This document shows, piece by piece, positions 26,944 to 34,298 of a stretch of DNA of 64,000 nt (positions are counted from its first letter, which is position 1; every line of letters begins with the position of its first letter). The notes beneath the pieces were generated by a model, which saw only the letters and a list, made by a program, of their open reading frames with translations, was not told the DNA's origin and did no database searches. Where the stretch lies: positions 558,001 through 622,000 of the forward strand of contig NZ_JAUCES010000005.1 of assembly GCF_030348825.1 (NCBI RefSeq). Reading direction: 5' to 3'. The translations under genes were made by a program, and so were the position numbers. Source of the stretch: Fictibacillus sp. b24. Its GTDB lineage: Bacteria; Bacillota; Bacilli; Bacillales; Fictibacillaceae.

Positions 26944-28212
26944 ATGACAACTTTTACTCTAAAAAAACATTATCTTACATTAAGCCTTTTTCTTAGTATA
27001 ATCGTGCCTCCCGTCGGTATTTTCCTGTTATTGTTTATTGGGTGGTTCCACTTGCACAAGGCATGGAAAAAAGGCGAGAAGGTAAAGTTAACACTAGGTT
27101 TGTTTTTGCTAGGCTGCATGTTTGTTTCCACAATATGTGCATCCATCGCAATGAACAATTATTCATATTTTTTAGTGTCTGCATTGATTCTTGCTTACAT
27201 GGGTTTGTATATGAAAATTGCAAACAATCGCTTGAAAGTATTTCGCTCGTTTAAATATGTTGTTATCTTTGGCGGCGTATACTTTTATGGAATATACCCC
27301 TTTCAGCAGTGGATGATGGAAATGCCAGTATTAAGTTATTTTACAGGTGCAGCGCTAATCGGAACGGCGGGGATAGATCCGCAGCAATATACGAGACTGA
27401 TCGGCTCAACGTATAATCCAAATTTTTCTGTTGCGCTGCTGCTTTTGGGATTATCCTTTCTTTTTGCTGATTGCTTGAAGAGTCTTGAGAAAGGTACGTA
27501 TACTAAATTATCCATTCAATTGGGTGCTGTCTGCATGTTCAGTCACGCCATTTTATTAACGGGTTCCAAAGCAGGATTCGTTACAATGCTTATTATATTT
27601 GTTTTCTTTTTACTCAAATGGAACAAGTGGATTTCTGTTGCACTTATTACTTTGATGCTACTAAATATTCCGTTGATCACAAACTTGATGCCAAGAAGTG
27701 ACGAACTGCTTGTATCTGCAGAGATAAGAAAAGAAATATGGAGAAATTCTATTAACCTGTGGCAAGGACATTCTTTGTTCGGAGTAACACCTATTGGATT
27801 TTACGAAGGATATTATTATCGTTTCAGTGAACATGTTCCCCATGCACATAACATGATTATAGGGTTTTTTACAGAGTATGGTGCTTTAGGCGGGATAGCT
27901 TTGCTTATGGTTTTATTTATAAATGGATATAAGATCGTTTACTTGGCTTTGTCGGTGAAAAATAACAAGATCTATCTCGATCACTTTTTGCTCTCTTTAC
28001 CTGTAATTTTTTTAACAGGTATTTTTGATTATGTATTATACTCTCCACAGGTTGCCATCATGATTGTGACACTTTTAGCATGCTGGGATCAATATACGGC
28101 GAAGGTTTCGTTAACTAGCATTAACCTTGTTCAAATAAAGACAAAAGTAATGAATCTATCTTTTTTTAAGAGTAAGAAAACAGCGAACGAACGATTGGGA
28201 AAAAGCGAGTAG
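26944..28212 (+). CDS. O-antigen ligase (Wzy/WaaL)-like membrane protein
   Basis: The 422-residue protein has about ten to eleven membrane helices. The signature loop WRNSINLWQGHSLFGVTPIG, ending in a His-containing FSEHVPHAHNMIIGFF, and the upstream LTGSKAGF are typical of the Wzy_C/O-antigen ligase family. Such proteins polymerise or ligate polyprenyl-linked glycans on the outer face of the membrane; in Gram-positives they serve exopolysaccharide, teichuronic acid or protein glycosylation. The frame opens at ATG 26926, but AAGAGG lies between the two codons, so ATG 26944 is preferred. It stands alone, about 22 kb from the GtrA/GtrB set, so its substrate is open. Confidence 0.8.
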   Translation: MTTFTLKKHYLTLSLFLSIIVPPVGIFLLLFIGWFHLHKAWKKGEKVKLTLGLFLLGCMFVSTICASIAMNNYSYFLVSALILAYMGLYMKIANNRLKVFRSFKYVVIFGGVYFYGIYPFQQWMMEMPVLSYFTGAALIGTAGIDPQQYTRLIGSTYNPNFSVALLLLGLSFLFADCLKSLEKGTYTKLSIQLGAVCMFSHAILLTGSKAGFVTMLIIFVFFLLKWNKWISVALITLMLLNIPLITNLMPRSDELLVSAEIRKEIWRNSINLWQGHSLFGVTPIGFYEGYYYRFSEHVPHAHNMIIGFFTEYGALGGIALLMVLFINGYKIVYLALSVKNNKIYLDHFLLSLPVIFLTGIFDYVLYSPQVAIMIVTLLACWDQYTAKVSLTSINLVQIKTKVMNLSFFKSKKTANERLGKSE

Positions 28213-28234
28213 TAAATAGGAGCGTAAACGTTAA

Positions 28235-28262
28235 CAAGCCCCTGATGTTAAAGGGGCTCACT
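28235..28262 (-). terminator. Terminator of the lipoprotein gene
   Basis: AGCCCC (28237-28242) and GGGGCT (28253-28258) pair, and the lipoprotein stop codon (28248-28250) lies in the loop. The minus-strand side continues TGTT. It may also stop the converging ligase transcript. Confidence 0.65.
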
Positions 28263-28757
28263 GTTCTTATCTTTTTTCAACTTCACATCATGTTTCTTCG
28301 CCAATTTTTCTACATCCGTTCGATAATCCCTCATCATTTTACGAGCGGTGTTCAGTTTCTGGTTCGCCTCGTTGATCATGGCGCTGTCTTGGTTTTCGAT
28401 TGCTGTCGTAATTAACAAAAACGCGCTCGCTTGTATGTTTGCCGCCTCAATATAGTCTTCGTGAATTTTTCGGAGTTCCTCTGTTTCGATGTCCACCGCT
28501 TCTAGATCACTAATAAACGCGTTGTACTCGGGGATAATCTCTAATTTCAGCGCATCGTAAAGTGTGTAATCATCCGTGTAGTTTATGCCGGTCACATCCG
28601 CATATTTTCCCACAATTTCTGTCTCGTCATCAGCTAATGCAGGCATCTGTTCGTTCACATAGTTTAGCAGGTCATCCTGTATCGGGTCACCGCACCCTGA
28701 AAGGATAAAAATGAACGTGAGAATACTCGCTAACACACATTTTTTCATTAAATTCAT
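28248..28757 (-). CDS. Lipoprotein of unknown function
   Basis: The 169-residue protein has a lipoprotein signal with lipobox LSGC (Cys about 22). The rest is acidic and almost wholly helical (MPALADDETEIVGKYADVTG, LDAVDIETEELRKIHEDYIE-like stretch, KLNTARKMMRDYRTDVEKLA), suggesting a helical bundle on the outer membrane face. GGGAGG lies at good spacing from the ATG. No enzyme motif is seen. It is a single-gene unit, convergent with the O-antigen-ligase-like gene. Confidence 0.75.
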   Translation of the reverse strand: MNLMKKCVLASILTFIFILSGCGDPIQDDLLNYVNEQMPALADDETEIVGKYADVTGINYTDDYTLYDALKLEIIPEYNAFISDLEAVDIETEELRKIHEDYIEAANIQASAFLLITTAIENQDSAMINEANQKLNTARKMMRDYRTDVEKLAKKHDVKLKKDKNSEPL

Positions 28758-28846
28758 CAGCCACCTCCCTCAATCACTGTATTCATGGTGAAAATTGTCC
28801 TATGACTGTGTAATTGAAGTGAGTTTTACGTAGGTGGAGTGGTGTG

Positions 28847-28912
28847 GTGCGTGAAAAATTGTTGCAGCTGAGGTAAACACCTCAATCTTGCGCGAATGTA
28901 TAACAGATAATA
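28847..28912 (+). repeat. 21-bp modular repeat family, copy 1 (degenerate)
   Basis: Units starting GTGCGTG (28847), CTGAGG (28868) and TTGCGCG (about 28888) are followed by a decayed form of the family tail (GCGAATGTATAACAGATAA). It lies in a 620-base gap between the lipoprotein and TrmB genes in which I find no gene apart from short frames without ribosome sites. Confidence 0.6.
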
Positions 28913-29262
28913 CGCTGAAGTGATGGGCGACTATTGGAGATAAAACCGATTTAGCGATGATGATATGAAAATCGGACCGATCTTCAAAGACGGCAAGTAT
29001 CTGTTTAATGAAAAGATACCGAGGTTAGATGAGGTTAGGAGCATATAGTAAAATAGAGTTTATGGTGATGTATTCACGTTTTTTTATAAACAAATATCCG
29101 TAAGTAAAGAAGTAGAAAAAAGAGAGCTTCCACCACATGCGTAACTACTCTCAGAATAGGATGGAAAGTGAAATCGAACAGAACGTGTGCGATACAATAT
29201 ATACCTGTTAAGATGATCAAAGCATTTAATAAGGGTTTCATTTGATTGGTTCAGCAGCCTTT

Positions 29263-29283
29263 ACATGAATGTAGTATTCATGT
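29263..29283. promoter_or_regulatory. Inverted repeat upstream of the TrmB-type regulator
   Basis: ACATGAAT (29263-29270) and ATTCATGT (29276-29283) are a perfect 8-bp inverted repeat with a 5-base centre, 97 bases before the regulator start. It could be an autoregulatory operator. That is inferred from position only. Confidence 0.4.
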
Positions 29284-29379
29284 TAAATAATAACATAATT
29301 ATGGTAATTAAACCTTCGAAGTTTGGGAAATGGTATTATGATTTTAGGTAGTTTTTGATAAACAGCAATAGGAGGAACC

Positions 29380-30138
29380 ATGTTACAAAAATTCGGTTTT
29401 TCACAATATGAAAGTCAGGTGTTCGAGGTCCTCGCATCGAGTGAGGAACCGATGGATGCGACGAACATCGTTAAATATTCAGGTGTCCCAAAGTCTAAGA
29501 TCTATGAAGTGCTGTCTCGCATGATTGAAAAAGGGATGGTCCTGGATTCAGTTTCGGAAAAAAAGAAGCTGTATACGGCGCTTCCATTAGCAATCGTGAT
29601 TGAAAAGCTGACGACTGAGTTTCAGGAAAACGTGCAGCAGCTTAAAAACAATACGAGTAAGAGAAAGTTCTATGATGAACACGTTTGGAGCCTGAAGGTG
29701 GATTCGTCCATTCGCGCACAGACGAAGCAGCTTTTACAAACGGCGGAGAAATCAATTCGTGTTTCTGGCTGGCAGGACGACATCCAGGAGATCTTGCCTT
29801 TGCTTCAAGAAAAAGAAAAGCAGGGAGTAGATGTGGAGGTCCTTGTGGTAGGTGAGCTGAAGTCAACACTTTCCCACGTACATACGCTGATCCCGGCACA
29901 AGAGCATCATTCGTTGGAAAGGTTCCGCTTAGTGGTCGTTGATGAAACCGAGGTCATCTTTGCGGGTATGGAAGGGCAAAGCTGGCAAGCATTGAAGACT
30001 AAATCCCGACCGTTCATAAAAGTTTTCATTGAGTTCTTTTATCATGATGTGGCGTTAGCGAAAATCACCGAAAAGCATTCGGATCTAATGATGAATGATG
30101 AAGAAATTAAGAGTGTATTGATGAAGTTGAGGTACTAA
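29380..30138 (+). CDS. TrmB-family transcriptional regulator
   Basis: The 252-residue protein has an N-terminal winged helix (LQKFGFSQYESQVFEVLASS, then ATNIVKYSGVPKSKIYEVLSR and KGMVLDS), the TrmB signature. A short linker leads to a C-terminal domain of the phospholipase-D-like type (about 105-252) that in this family senses a ligand. AGGAGG precedes the ATG. It is a single-gene unit ending in a terminator, and no sugar transporter lies next to it, so its regulon is unknown. An inverted repeat upstream suggests autoregulation. Confidence 0.85.
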   Translation: MLQKFGFSQYESQVFEVLASSEEPMDATNIVKYSGVPKSKIYEVLSRMIEKGMVLDSVSEKKKLYTALPLAIVIEKLTTEFQENVQQLKNNTSKRKFYDEHVWSLKVDSSIRAQTKQLLQTAEKSIRVSGWQDDIQEILPLLQEKEKQGVDVEVLVVGELKSTLSHVHTLIPAQEHHSLERFRLVVVDETEVIFAGMEGQSWQALKTKSRPFIKVFIEFFYHDVALAKITEKHSDLMMNDEEIKSVLMKLRY

Positions 30139-30161
30139 CAATTAGAAAAATTCCAATTTAG

Positions 30162-30188
30162 AAAGACGTCTAATAAGGCGTCTTTTTT
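30162..30188 (+). terminator. Terminator of the TrmB-type gene
   Basis: AAAGACG (30162-30168) pairs with CGTCTTT (30179-30185) and T residues follow. Confidence 0.75.
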
Positions 30189-30216
30189 GATGTCCTTATA
30201 AGTGGTTTTTAAAAAT

Positions 30217-30244
30217 ATGGACCTATTCACAACTTGCTATCGTC
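30217..30244 (+). promoter_or_regulatory. Candidate ECF-type promoter of the sigma/anti-sigma operon
   Basis: ATGGACC (30217-30223) and CGTC (30241-30244) are separated by 17 bases, resembling the GAAC/CGTC layout of ECF promoters and suggesting autoregulation. The -35 match is imperfect. Confidence 0.4.
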
Positions 30245-30269
30245 TATTATAGGAATAGGGGTGAACACA

Positions 30270-30833
30270 ATGGAAAATGCTGAAAGTGAATTTAGGTCAA
30301 AACCCTGCATACATAGCAAGGAAGAAATGATGATATGGCTTATGAATGAGTATGGGCAAAGTTTAGTGAGGGTGGCCTTTACGTATGTAAAACAGGAACA
30401 ACTAGCAGAAGATATTGTACAAGAAGTTTTCGTTAAGTGTTATAAAAATTTGCATCTATTTAGGCAAGAGTCTTCTTATAAAACTTGGTTGTATAAAATT
30501 ACGATTAATCAATGTAAGGATGTTATGAAGAGCTGGAGCTTTAAAAATCTTATACTTTACAATTTTGCGGGTTTTCAATCTAAACCAAACCATGATAAAT
30601 CACCTGAAGAGGAAATCCTTCTCTATGAAGAAGCAAAACACATTTCGAGTAAAGTAGTATCTCTACCTATTAAGTTAAGAGAAGTTATTATCTTTTACTA
30701 TTATGAAGAAATGAAAATTGAGCAAATTTCTGACCTTCTAGGTATCAATCAAAATACCGTCAAATCAAGGCTGTTAAGGGGTAAACAACAGTTGAAAAAG
30801 AAGTTGGAGAGAGGTGAGCAATATGGAAGATAA
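30270..30833 (+). CDS. ECF-type RNA polymerase sigma factor
   Basis: The 187-residue protein has sigma region 2 (LVRVAFTYVKQEQLAEDIVQ, EVFVKCYKNL, SYKTWLYKITINQC) and region 4 (LPIKLREVIIFYYYEEMKIE, QISDLLGINQNTVKSRLLRG), typical of ECF sigma-70 factors. ATG 30270 follows AGGGGTG; an upstream TTG at 30234 has no ribosome site. The next gene overlaps by 11 bases and encodes a membrane protein with a cytosolic N-terminus, the normal arrangement of sigma factor and anti-sigma factor. The signal and regulon are unknown, but in Bacillaceae such pairs answer cell-envelope stress. Confidence 0.9.
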   Translation: MENAESEFRSKPCIHSKEEMMIWLMNEYGQSLVRVAFTYVKQEQLAEDIVQEVFVKCYKNLHLFRQESSYKTWLYKITINQCKDVMKSWSFKNLILYNFAGFQSKPNHDKSPEEEILLYEEAKHISSKVVSLPIKLREVIIFYYYEEMKIEQISDLLGINQNTVKSRLLRGKQQLKKKLERGEQYGR

Positions 30834-31644
30834 ACTAAGAGACCTCAAAGAAAAAATGAATAGTACGTTATTGAAAGATTTAGATTTTAATGAAAGACGT
30901 CAAAGACATGTTTTACGCGAGATTAAAGGGGAGGAACCACCTTTGTTAAAAATTAATCTATCTCGAACTTGGCGATTTACTCTTAGTACGGTACTTATGA
31001 CATCCTTATTGTTTGGTCTCTCTATGTTTGTGTCTGACCAACTGGATTATTCTGATAATAGTGATACAAGAAGTGCGGAAAATATCGATAAAAAAGAGAA
31101 TACCAATAAGGTTAACGATATTCATGAAAATAAGAGGAAAGAATGGAGAGATCTTTCTTCAGTCGGAAATTTGGAAAAACCCGATTTTGCAACGAATGTG
31201 AAAGAATGGGTACCGCAAACGTTAGAAAAATTAGAACAACCAGTGCCAGATAAATACCCAGGAGCTGGTGTTGATGAAGGTTATGATATTTATTTAAAAT
31301 CAGAAATGCTACGTAATATGTTAGGCAAATATATTCGTGTAGAAGGCGAAGACCTAGAAAAGGATTTCCAAAACTTAGGGACTCTTACTGCACTTATTGG
31401 TCACGACCAATTTGTTCGTACCGCACACCTTGATTCTAATGGGAACGCAAAAGAAAAGACTGAATATATGAATGAGTGGAAACCTGCAAATGAAGAAACA
31501 TTAAAAGCGTTTGAGTATATGAAACAGTTGTTACACGATATTGACGTTGCGATAAATAAGGATGGGAAAGGTGAGACGTATGGTGTTTCACATCAATTGG
31601 ATGGACAAAATGTAAATGAACTTGAAGCGTTATATAGACATTAG
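30823..31644 (+). CDS. Probable membrane-bound anti-sigma factor
   Basis: The 273-residue protein has a cytosolic N-terminus of about 45 residues (LRDLKEKMNSTLLKD, ERRQRHVLREI), one membrane helix (about 48-70) and an extracytoplasmic domain of about 200 residues. Its translational overlap with the ECF sigma gene implies coupled synthesis. ATG 30823 uses the AGAGGTG site; the in-frame GTG at 30814 is part of that site. The outer domain has no family I recognise; it contains WVPQTLEKLEQPVPDKYPG and a helical C-terminus. It should hold the sigma factor inactive until an envelope signal arrives. Confidence 0.75.
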   Translation: MEDKLRDLKEKMNSTLLKDLDFNERRQRHVLREIKGEEPPLLKINLSRTWRFTLSTVLMTSLLFGLSMFVSDQLDYSDNSDTRSAENIDKKENTNKVNDIHENKRKEWRDLSSVGNLEKPDFATNVKEWVPQTLEKLEQPVPDKYPGAGVDEGYDIYLKSEMLRNMLGKYIRVEGEDLEKDFQNLGTLTALIGHDQFVRTAHLDSNGNAKEKTEYMNEWKPANEETLKAFEYMKQLLHDIDVAINKDGKGETYGVSHQLDGQNVNELEALYRH

Positions 31645-31670
31645 CTTATGGTAAAGTTTGATATTTTTAA

Positions 31671-31714
31671 AAAAGAGGATGGCATCAAAGTTTGCTTTTG
31701 AGCCATCCTCTTTT
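31671..31714. terminator. Bidirectional terminator between the anti-sigma and deoD genes
   Basis: AAAAGAGGATGGC (31671-31683) and GCCATCCTCTTTT (31702-31714) form a 13-bp stem extended by a partial inner pairing. A T run follows in both orientations, serving the converging genes. Confidence 0.9.
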
Positions 31715-31718
31715 CGTT

Positions 31719-32432
31719 TTATTTTTCCTCCGAACTCACAACTTCCAACGCCATCTCAATCATATCATTGAACGTCGTTTGACGCTCTTCAGCTGATGTT
31801 TCTTCACCAGTGAAGATGTGGTCACTAACTGTTAAGATCGATAGTGCGTTTACGCCGTATTTTGATGCGATGGAGTAAAGAGCTGTTGTTTCCATCTCAA
31901 CGGCTAGTACGCCGTTCTCAGCTAGTTTTTTCACGATATCCATGCTGTCACGGTAGAACAGGTCAGCTGTTAACACGTTACCCGCTTTGATTTTTAAACC
32001 TTTTGCTGTTCCAGCTTCATACGCTTTTCTCAAAAGATCGAAGTTTGCACAAGGTGCGAAGTCGATACCAGGGAACGCTAAGTGATTCATGCGTGAATCC
32101 GTAGATGCTGTCATCGCTAGGATTACGTCACGTACTTTTACATCTTGTTGAATGGCGCCACAAGTTCCTACACGGATCAAGTTTTTCACGCCGTATTCAC
32201 GAATCAATTCATTTGCATAGATCCCGATTGATGGGATTCCCATGCCTGTCCCTTGAACAGACACGCGCTTTCCTTTGTATGTTCCTGTGAATCCAAGCAT
32301 ACCGCGGACTTCGTTATAGCACGTTACATCTTCTAAAAATGTTTCTGCGATATATTTTGCACGAAGCGGATCTCCTGGTAATAGAATGCTTTCTACGATT
32401 TCACCTTGTTTTGCTCCAATATGGATACTCAT
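31719..32432 (-). CDS. deoD: Purine nucleoside phosphorylase DeoD
   Basis: The protein has 237 residues starting [14 protein letters not shown], close to Bacillus DeoD throughout. Recognisable parts are [14 protein letters not shown] (phosphate site), [20 protein letters not shown] (nucleoside site with the conserved M-E) and [12 protein letters not shown] (catalytic Asp). It cleaves purine (deoxy)nucleosides with phosphate to base and (deoxy)ribose 1-phosphate. The frame extends upstream to GTG 32471, which abuts an AGGAGG, but family alignment favours ATG 32432. It lies downstream of a purine efflux-type transporter on the same strand, fitting purine base homeostasis. Confidence 0.95.
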   Translation of the reverse strand: MSIHIGAKQGEIVESILLPGDPLRAKYIAETFLEDVTCYNEVRGMLGFTGTYKGKRVSVQGTGMGIPSIGIYANELIREYGVKNLIRVGTCGAIQQDVKVRDVILAMTASTDSRMNHLAFPGIDFAPCANFDLLRKAYEAGTAKGLKIKAGNVLTADLFYRDSMDIVKKLAENGVLAVEMETTALYSIASKYGVNALSILTVSDHIFTGEETSAEERQTTFNDMIEMALEVVSSEEK

Positions 32433-32522
32433 TTGTTCACCATTACAACGAATAAATTGTAATGGTTTCACCTCCTACAAAAATAATTTTCTCTACTATT
32501 ATCATGCCATAGTTTTCGCAAC

Positions 32523-33692
32523 CTAGCTAATTGTATGTGCGCTGACTTTGGAACTCTTTCGTTTGGTCATCGAAATGACAGCTGTCCCTAAAGCCAGTAT
32601 AACCAACAATCCGCCGACAGTTGCGTTAGTCTCGACAGACGCGCTCTCAATCACAATTCCGCCAATCATGGATCCGAAAGCAATTCCGAAGTGAAGCGCG
32701 GAATTATTCAGGCTTTGCTGGATGTCGGATGTTTCAGGAGACGACTCGATCAAGTAACTCTGCATCGCAGGAGTGATGGCCCAGCTGAGCATGCTCCAAA
32801 TGATCATCACTACTAAAAACAGCGGAAAAGCAAACGTTGTATATGGAATCAAAAAGATTGAGATACCAAAGATTATTGTAACGCCTAAAATGGTAGGCTT
32901 GGTGCCGAATCGGTCAGCGAGCATGCCACCAATCCCGCCGCCAAATACGGCTGCAATACCGAATATCAAGTATACGATGCTGACCCACGTTCCGTTAAGT
33001 CCAAGCGTCATTTTTAAAAATGGTGTGAGATATCCGTATAACGTCAAGTGGCCTGCTAAGAAAAGAAACGACGTAATCTGTGCAAATAAGATGCGTCTGT
33101 TTTTTAATGTTTGCAGCTGCTGCTTAATTGGAATCGCAGGCTTTGGATCAAGTTGTCCCATAAAGAAATGCACGCCGAGTATGGATAAAACGGTAAGTGC
33201 TGTGATTAATATGAATGGTGCGCGCCAGCCGAATGCGTTTCCTAGCATCAAGCCCACTGGGATTCCGAGTACGAGGGAAGCGCTGATCCCCATGAATACG
33301 ACGCCGATCGCACGAGCTCTGTATTTTTCTTCAACAATATTGGATGCCATTGTTACGCAAAGTACCACGAGTAACGAGCCACTTGCAGCGGACAAGATCC
33401 GCGCAAACAATAACATCGTGTACGTAGGACTTACGATAACGAGTGCGTTTCCTAGTAAAAATACGATTAACGCGATGAGGGTTAGTCTTTTTCTCTCTAT
33501 GTGTGCCGTTATCGTTAGTAAGATTGGAGCTGCGATCGCAAACACGAGTGAGAAAATCGTGATAAGAAATCCAGCTTTTCCAAGGCCAACCCCAAGATCC
33601 TCTGCGATAAGATCTAGAATCCCGCCTATAATCAACTCGACCATTCCCACAACAAACGAAACGATCGTTAATAAGTAAACACGTTTATTCAC
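32523..33692 (-). CDS. pbuE: PbuE-like purine efflux transporter (MFS)
   Basis: The 389-residue protein has twelve predicted helices of the major facilitator superfamily. From memory of Bacillus subtilis PbuE the match is close along the length: VELIIGGIL, TAHIERKRLTLIALIVF, YRARAIGVVFMGIS, SYLIESSPETSDIQQS and HFGIAFGSMIGG. PbuE exports adenine, hypoxanthine and guanine bases. The start is GTG with AAGGTAG upstream. B. subtilis pbuE has an adenine riboswitch. I see no purine-riboswitch core here, but an inverted repeat lies in the leader. deoD, about 90 bases downstream, is probably co-transcribed. Confidence 0.82.
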   Translation of the reverse strand: MNKRVYLLTIVSFVVGMVELIIGGILDLIAEDLGVGLGKAGFLITIFSLVFAIAAPILLTITAHIERKRLTLIALIVFLLGNALVIVSPTYTMLLFARILSAASGSLLVVLCVTMASNIVEEKYRARAIGVVFMGISASLVLGIPVGLMLGNAFGWRAPFILITALTVLSILGVHFFMGQLDPKPAIPIKQQLQTLKNRRILFAQITSFLFLAGHLTLYGYLTPFLKMTLGLNGTWVSIVYLIFGIAAVFGGGIGGMLADRFGTKPTILGVTIIFGISIFLIPYTTFAFPLFLVVMIIWSMLSWAITPAMQSYLIESSPETSDIQQSLNNSALHFGIAFGSMIGGIVIESASVETNATVGGLLVILALGTAVISMTKRKSSKVSAHTIS

Positions 33693-33716
33693 ATCTATCT
33701 ACCTTCTTTTTAATAA

Positions 33717-33740
33717 AAGTTACCCCTGTAATGGTAACTT
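33717..33740 (-). promoter_or_regulatory. Inverted repeat / terminator-like hairpin in the pbuE leader
   Basis: On the minus strand AAGTTACC and GGTAACTT form a perfect 8-bp stem around an 8-base loop, followed by TTATT and then the GAAGGTAG ribosome site. It could be an attenuator or a repressor operator between promoter and start codon. Confidence 0.5.
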
Positions 33741-33900
33741 ATTTGGGAGGTGATATCAATCAAAACTTTAAGAGGAGAAGTGTATTTCTGACTCGTTCTG
33801 AAACGTTGTCGGTGAATCGGCGAATGTAAAGATACAATTTTCCACCTTCCCCCAAGTATTCCTAAGATTTATAATGAATTCATAGACAGAAAAAGGGGAC

Positions 33901-34257
33901 ATGGGGATTATGACAGATATTCTATGGACGATTTATTTAGGGATTCTCGGTGCTTTTGCGATTGGTTACCTCATAAAAGGTGGCTACAAAACGCACTCTG
34001 CAAAACTGGACTTTGTGATCTCAATAATTACGTGGATCGGGTTATTTGGTTATGTAACAAGCAACGAGCTGTTAACACCTTTGGTATGGAAGTTTGTTTT
34101 CTTCGGTGGACTTCTGTGGGATCTTGCTTACGGCTTGAAAAGGTTTAATGAAGATGCGAACGAGATTCCAAGAGCGGCTCGACCTGTTGTCTTTGGTCTA
34201 ACGGCTATTATTATGATTGGCCCGCTGTATTATGGGTTGTTTCGATATGCGTTTTAA
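33901..34257 (+). CDS. Small membrane protein of unknown function
   Basis: The 118-residue protein has four likely membrane helices (ILWTIYLGILGAFAIGYL, DFVISIITWIGLFGYV, LVWKFVFFGGLLWDLAYG, VVFGLTAIIMIGPLYYGLF) joined by short loops. AGGGG precedes ATG 33901, but a second GGGG lies before the in-frame ATG 33910, so the exact start is unsure by three codons. I do not recognise the family. It is monocistronic and converges on the M6 protease gene across a shared terminator. Confidence 0.7.
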   Translation: MGIMTDILWTIYLGILGAFAIGYLIKGGYKTHSAKLDFVISIITWIGLFGYVTSNELLTPLVWKFVFFGGLLWDLAYGLKRFNEDANEIPRAARPVVFGLTAIIMIGPLYYGLFRYAF

Positions 34258-34294
34258 AAAAGGAGGAGAGATCATTTCGATCACTCCTCCTTTC
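34258..34294. terminator. Bidirectional terminator
   Basis: AAAGGAGGAG with GATC pairs with GATC and CTCCTCCTTT (one mismatch) between the converging small membrane protein and M6 protease genes. Confidence 0.75.
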
Positions 34295-34298
34295 CACT

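Noticed and set aside
28921-29048. Short frame KIGPIFKDGKYLFNEK in the gap before the TrmB gene
   Set aside because: Only about 26 codons follow its ATG, no ribosome site is present and I know no matching protein. It could be a relic but cannot be supported.
32773-33678. 301-codon plus-strand frame opposite pbuE
   Set aside because: It is a shadow of a well-supported membrane transporter and has no start signals.
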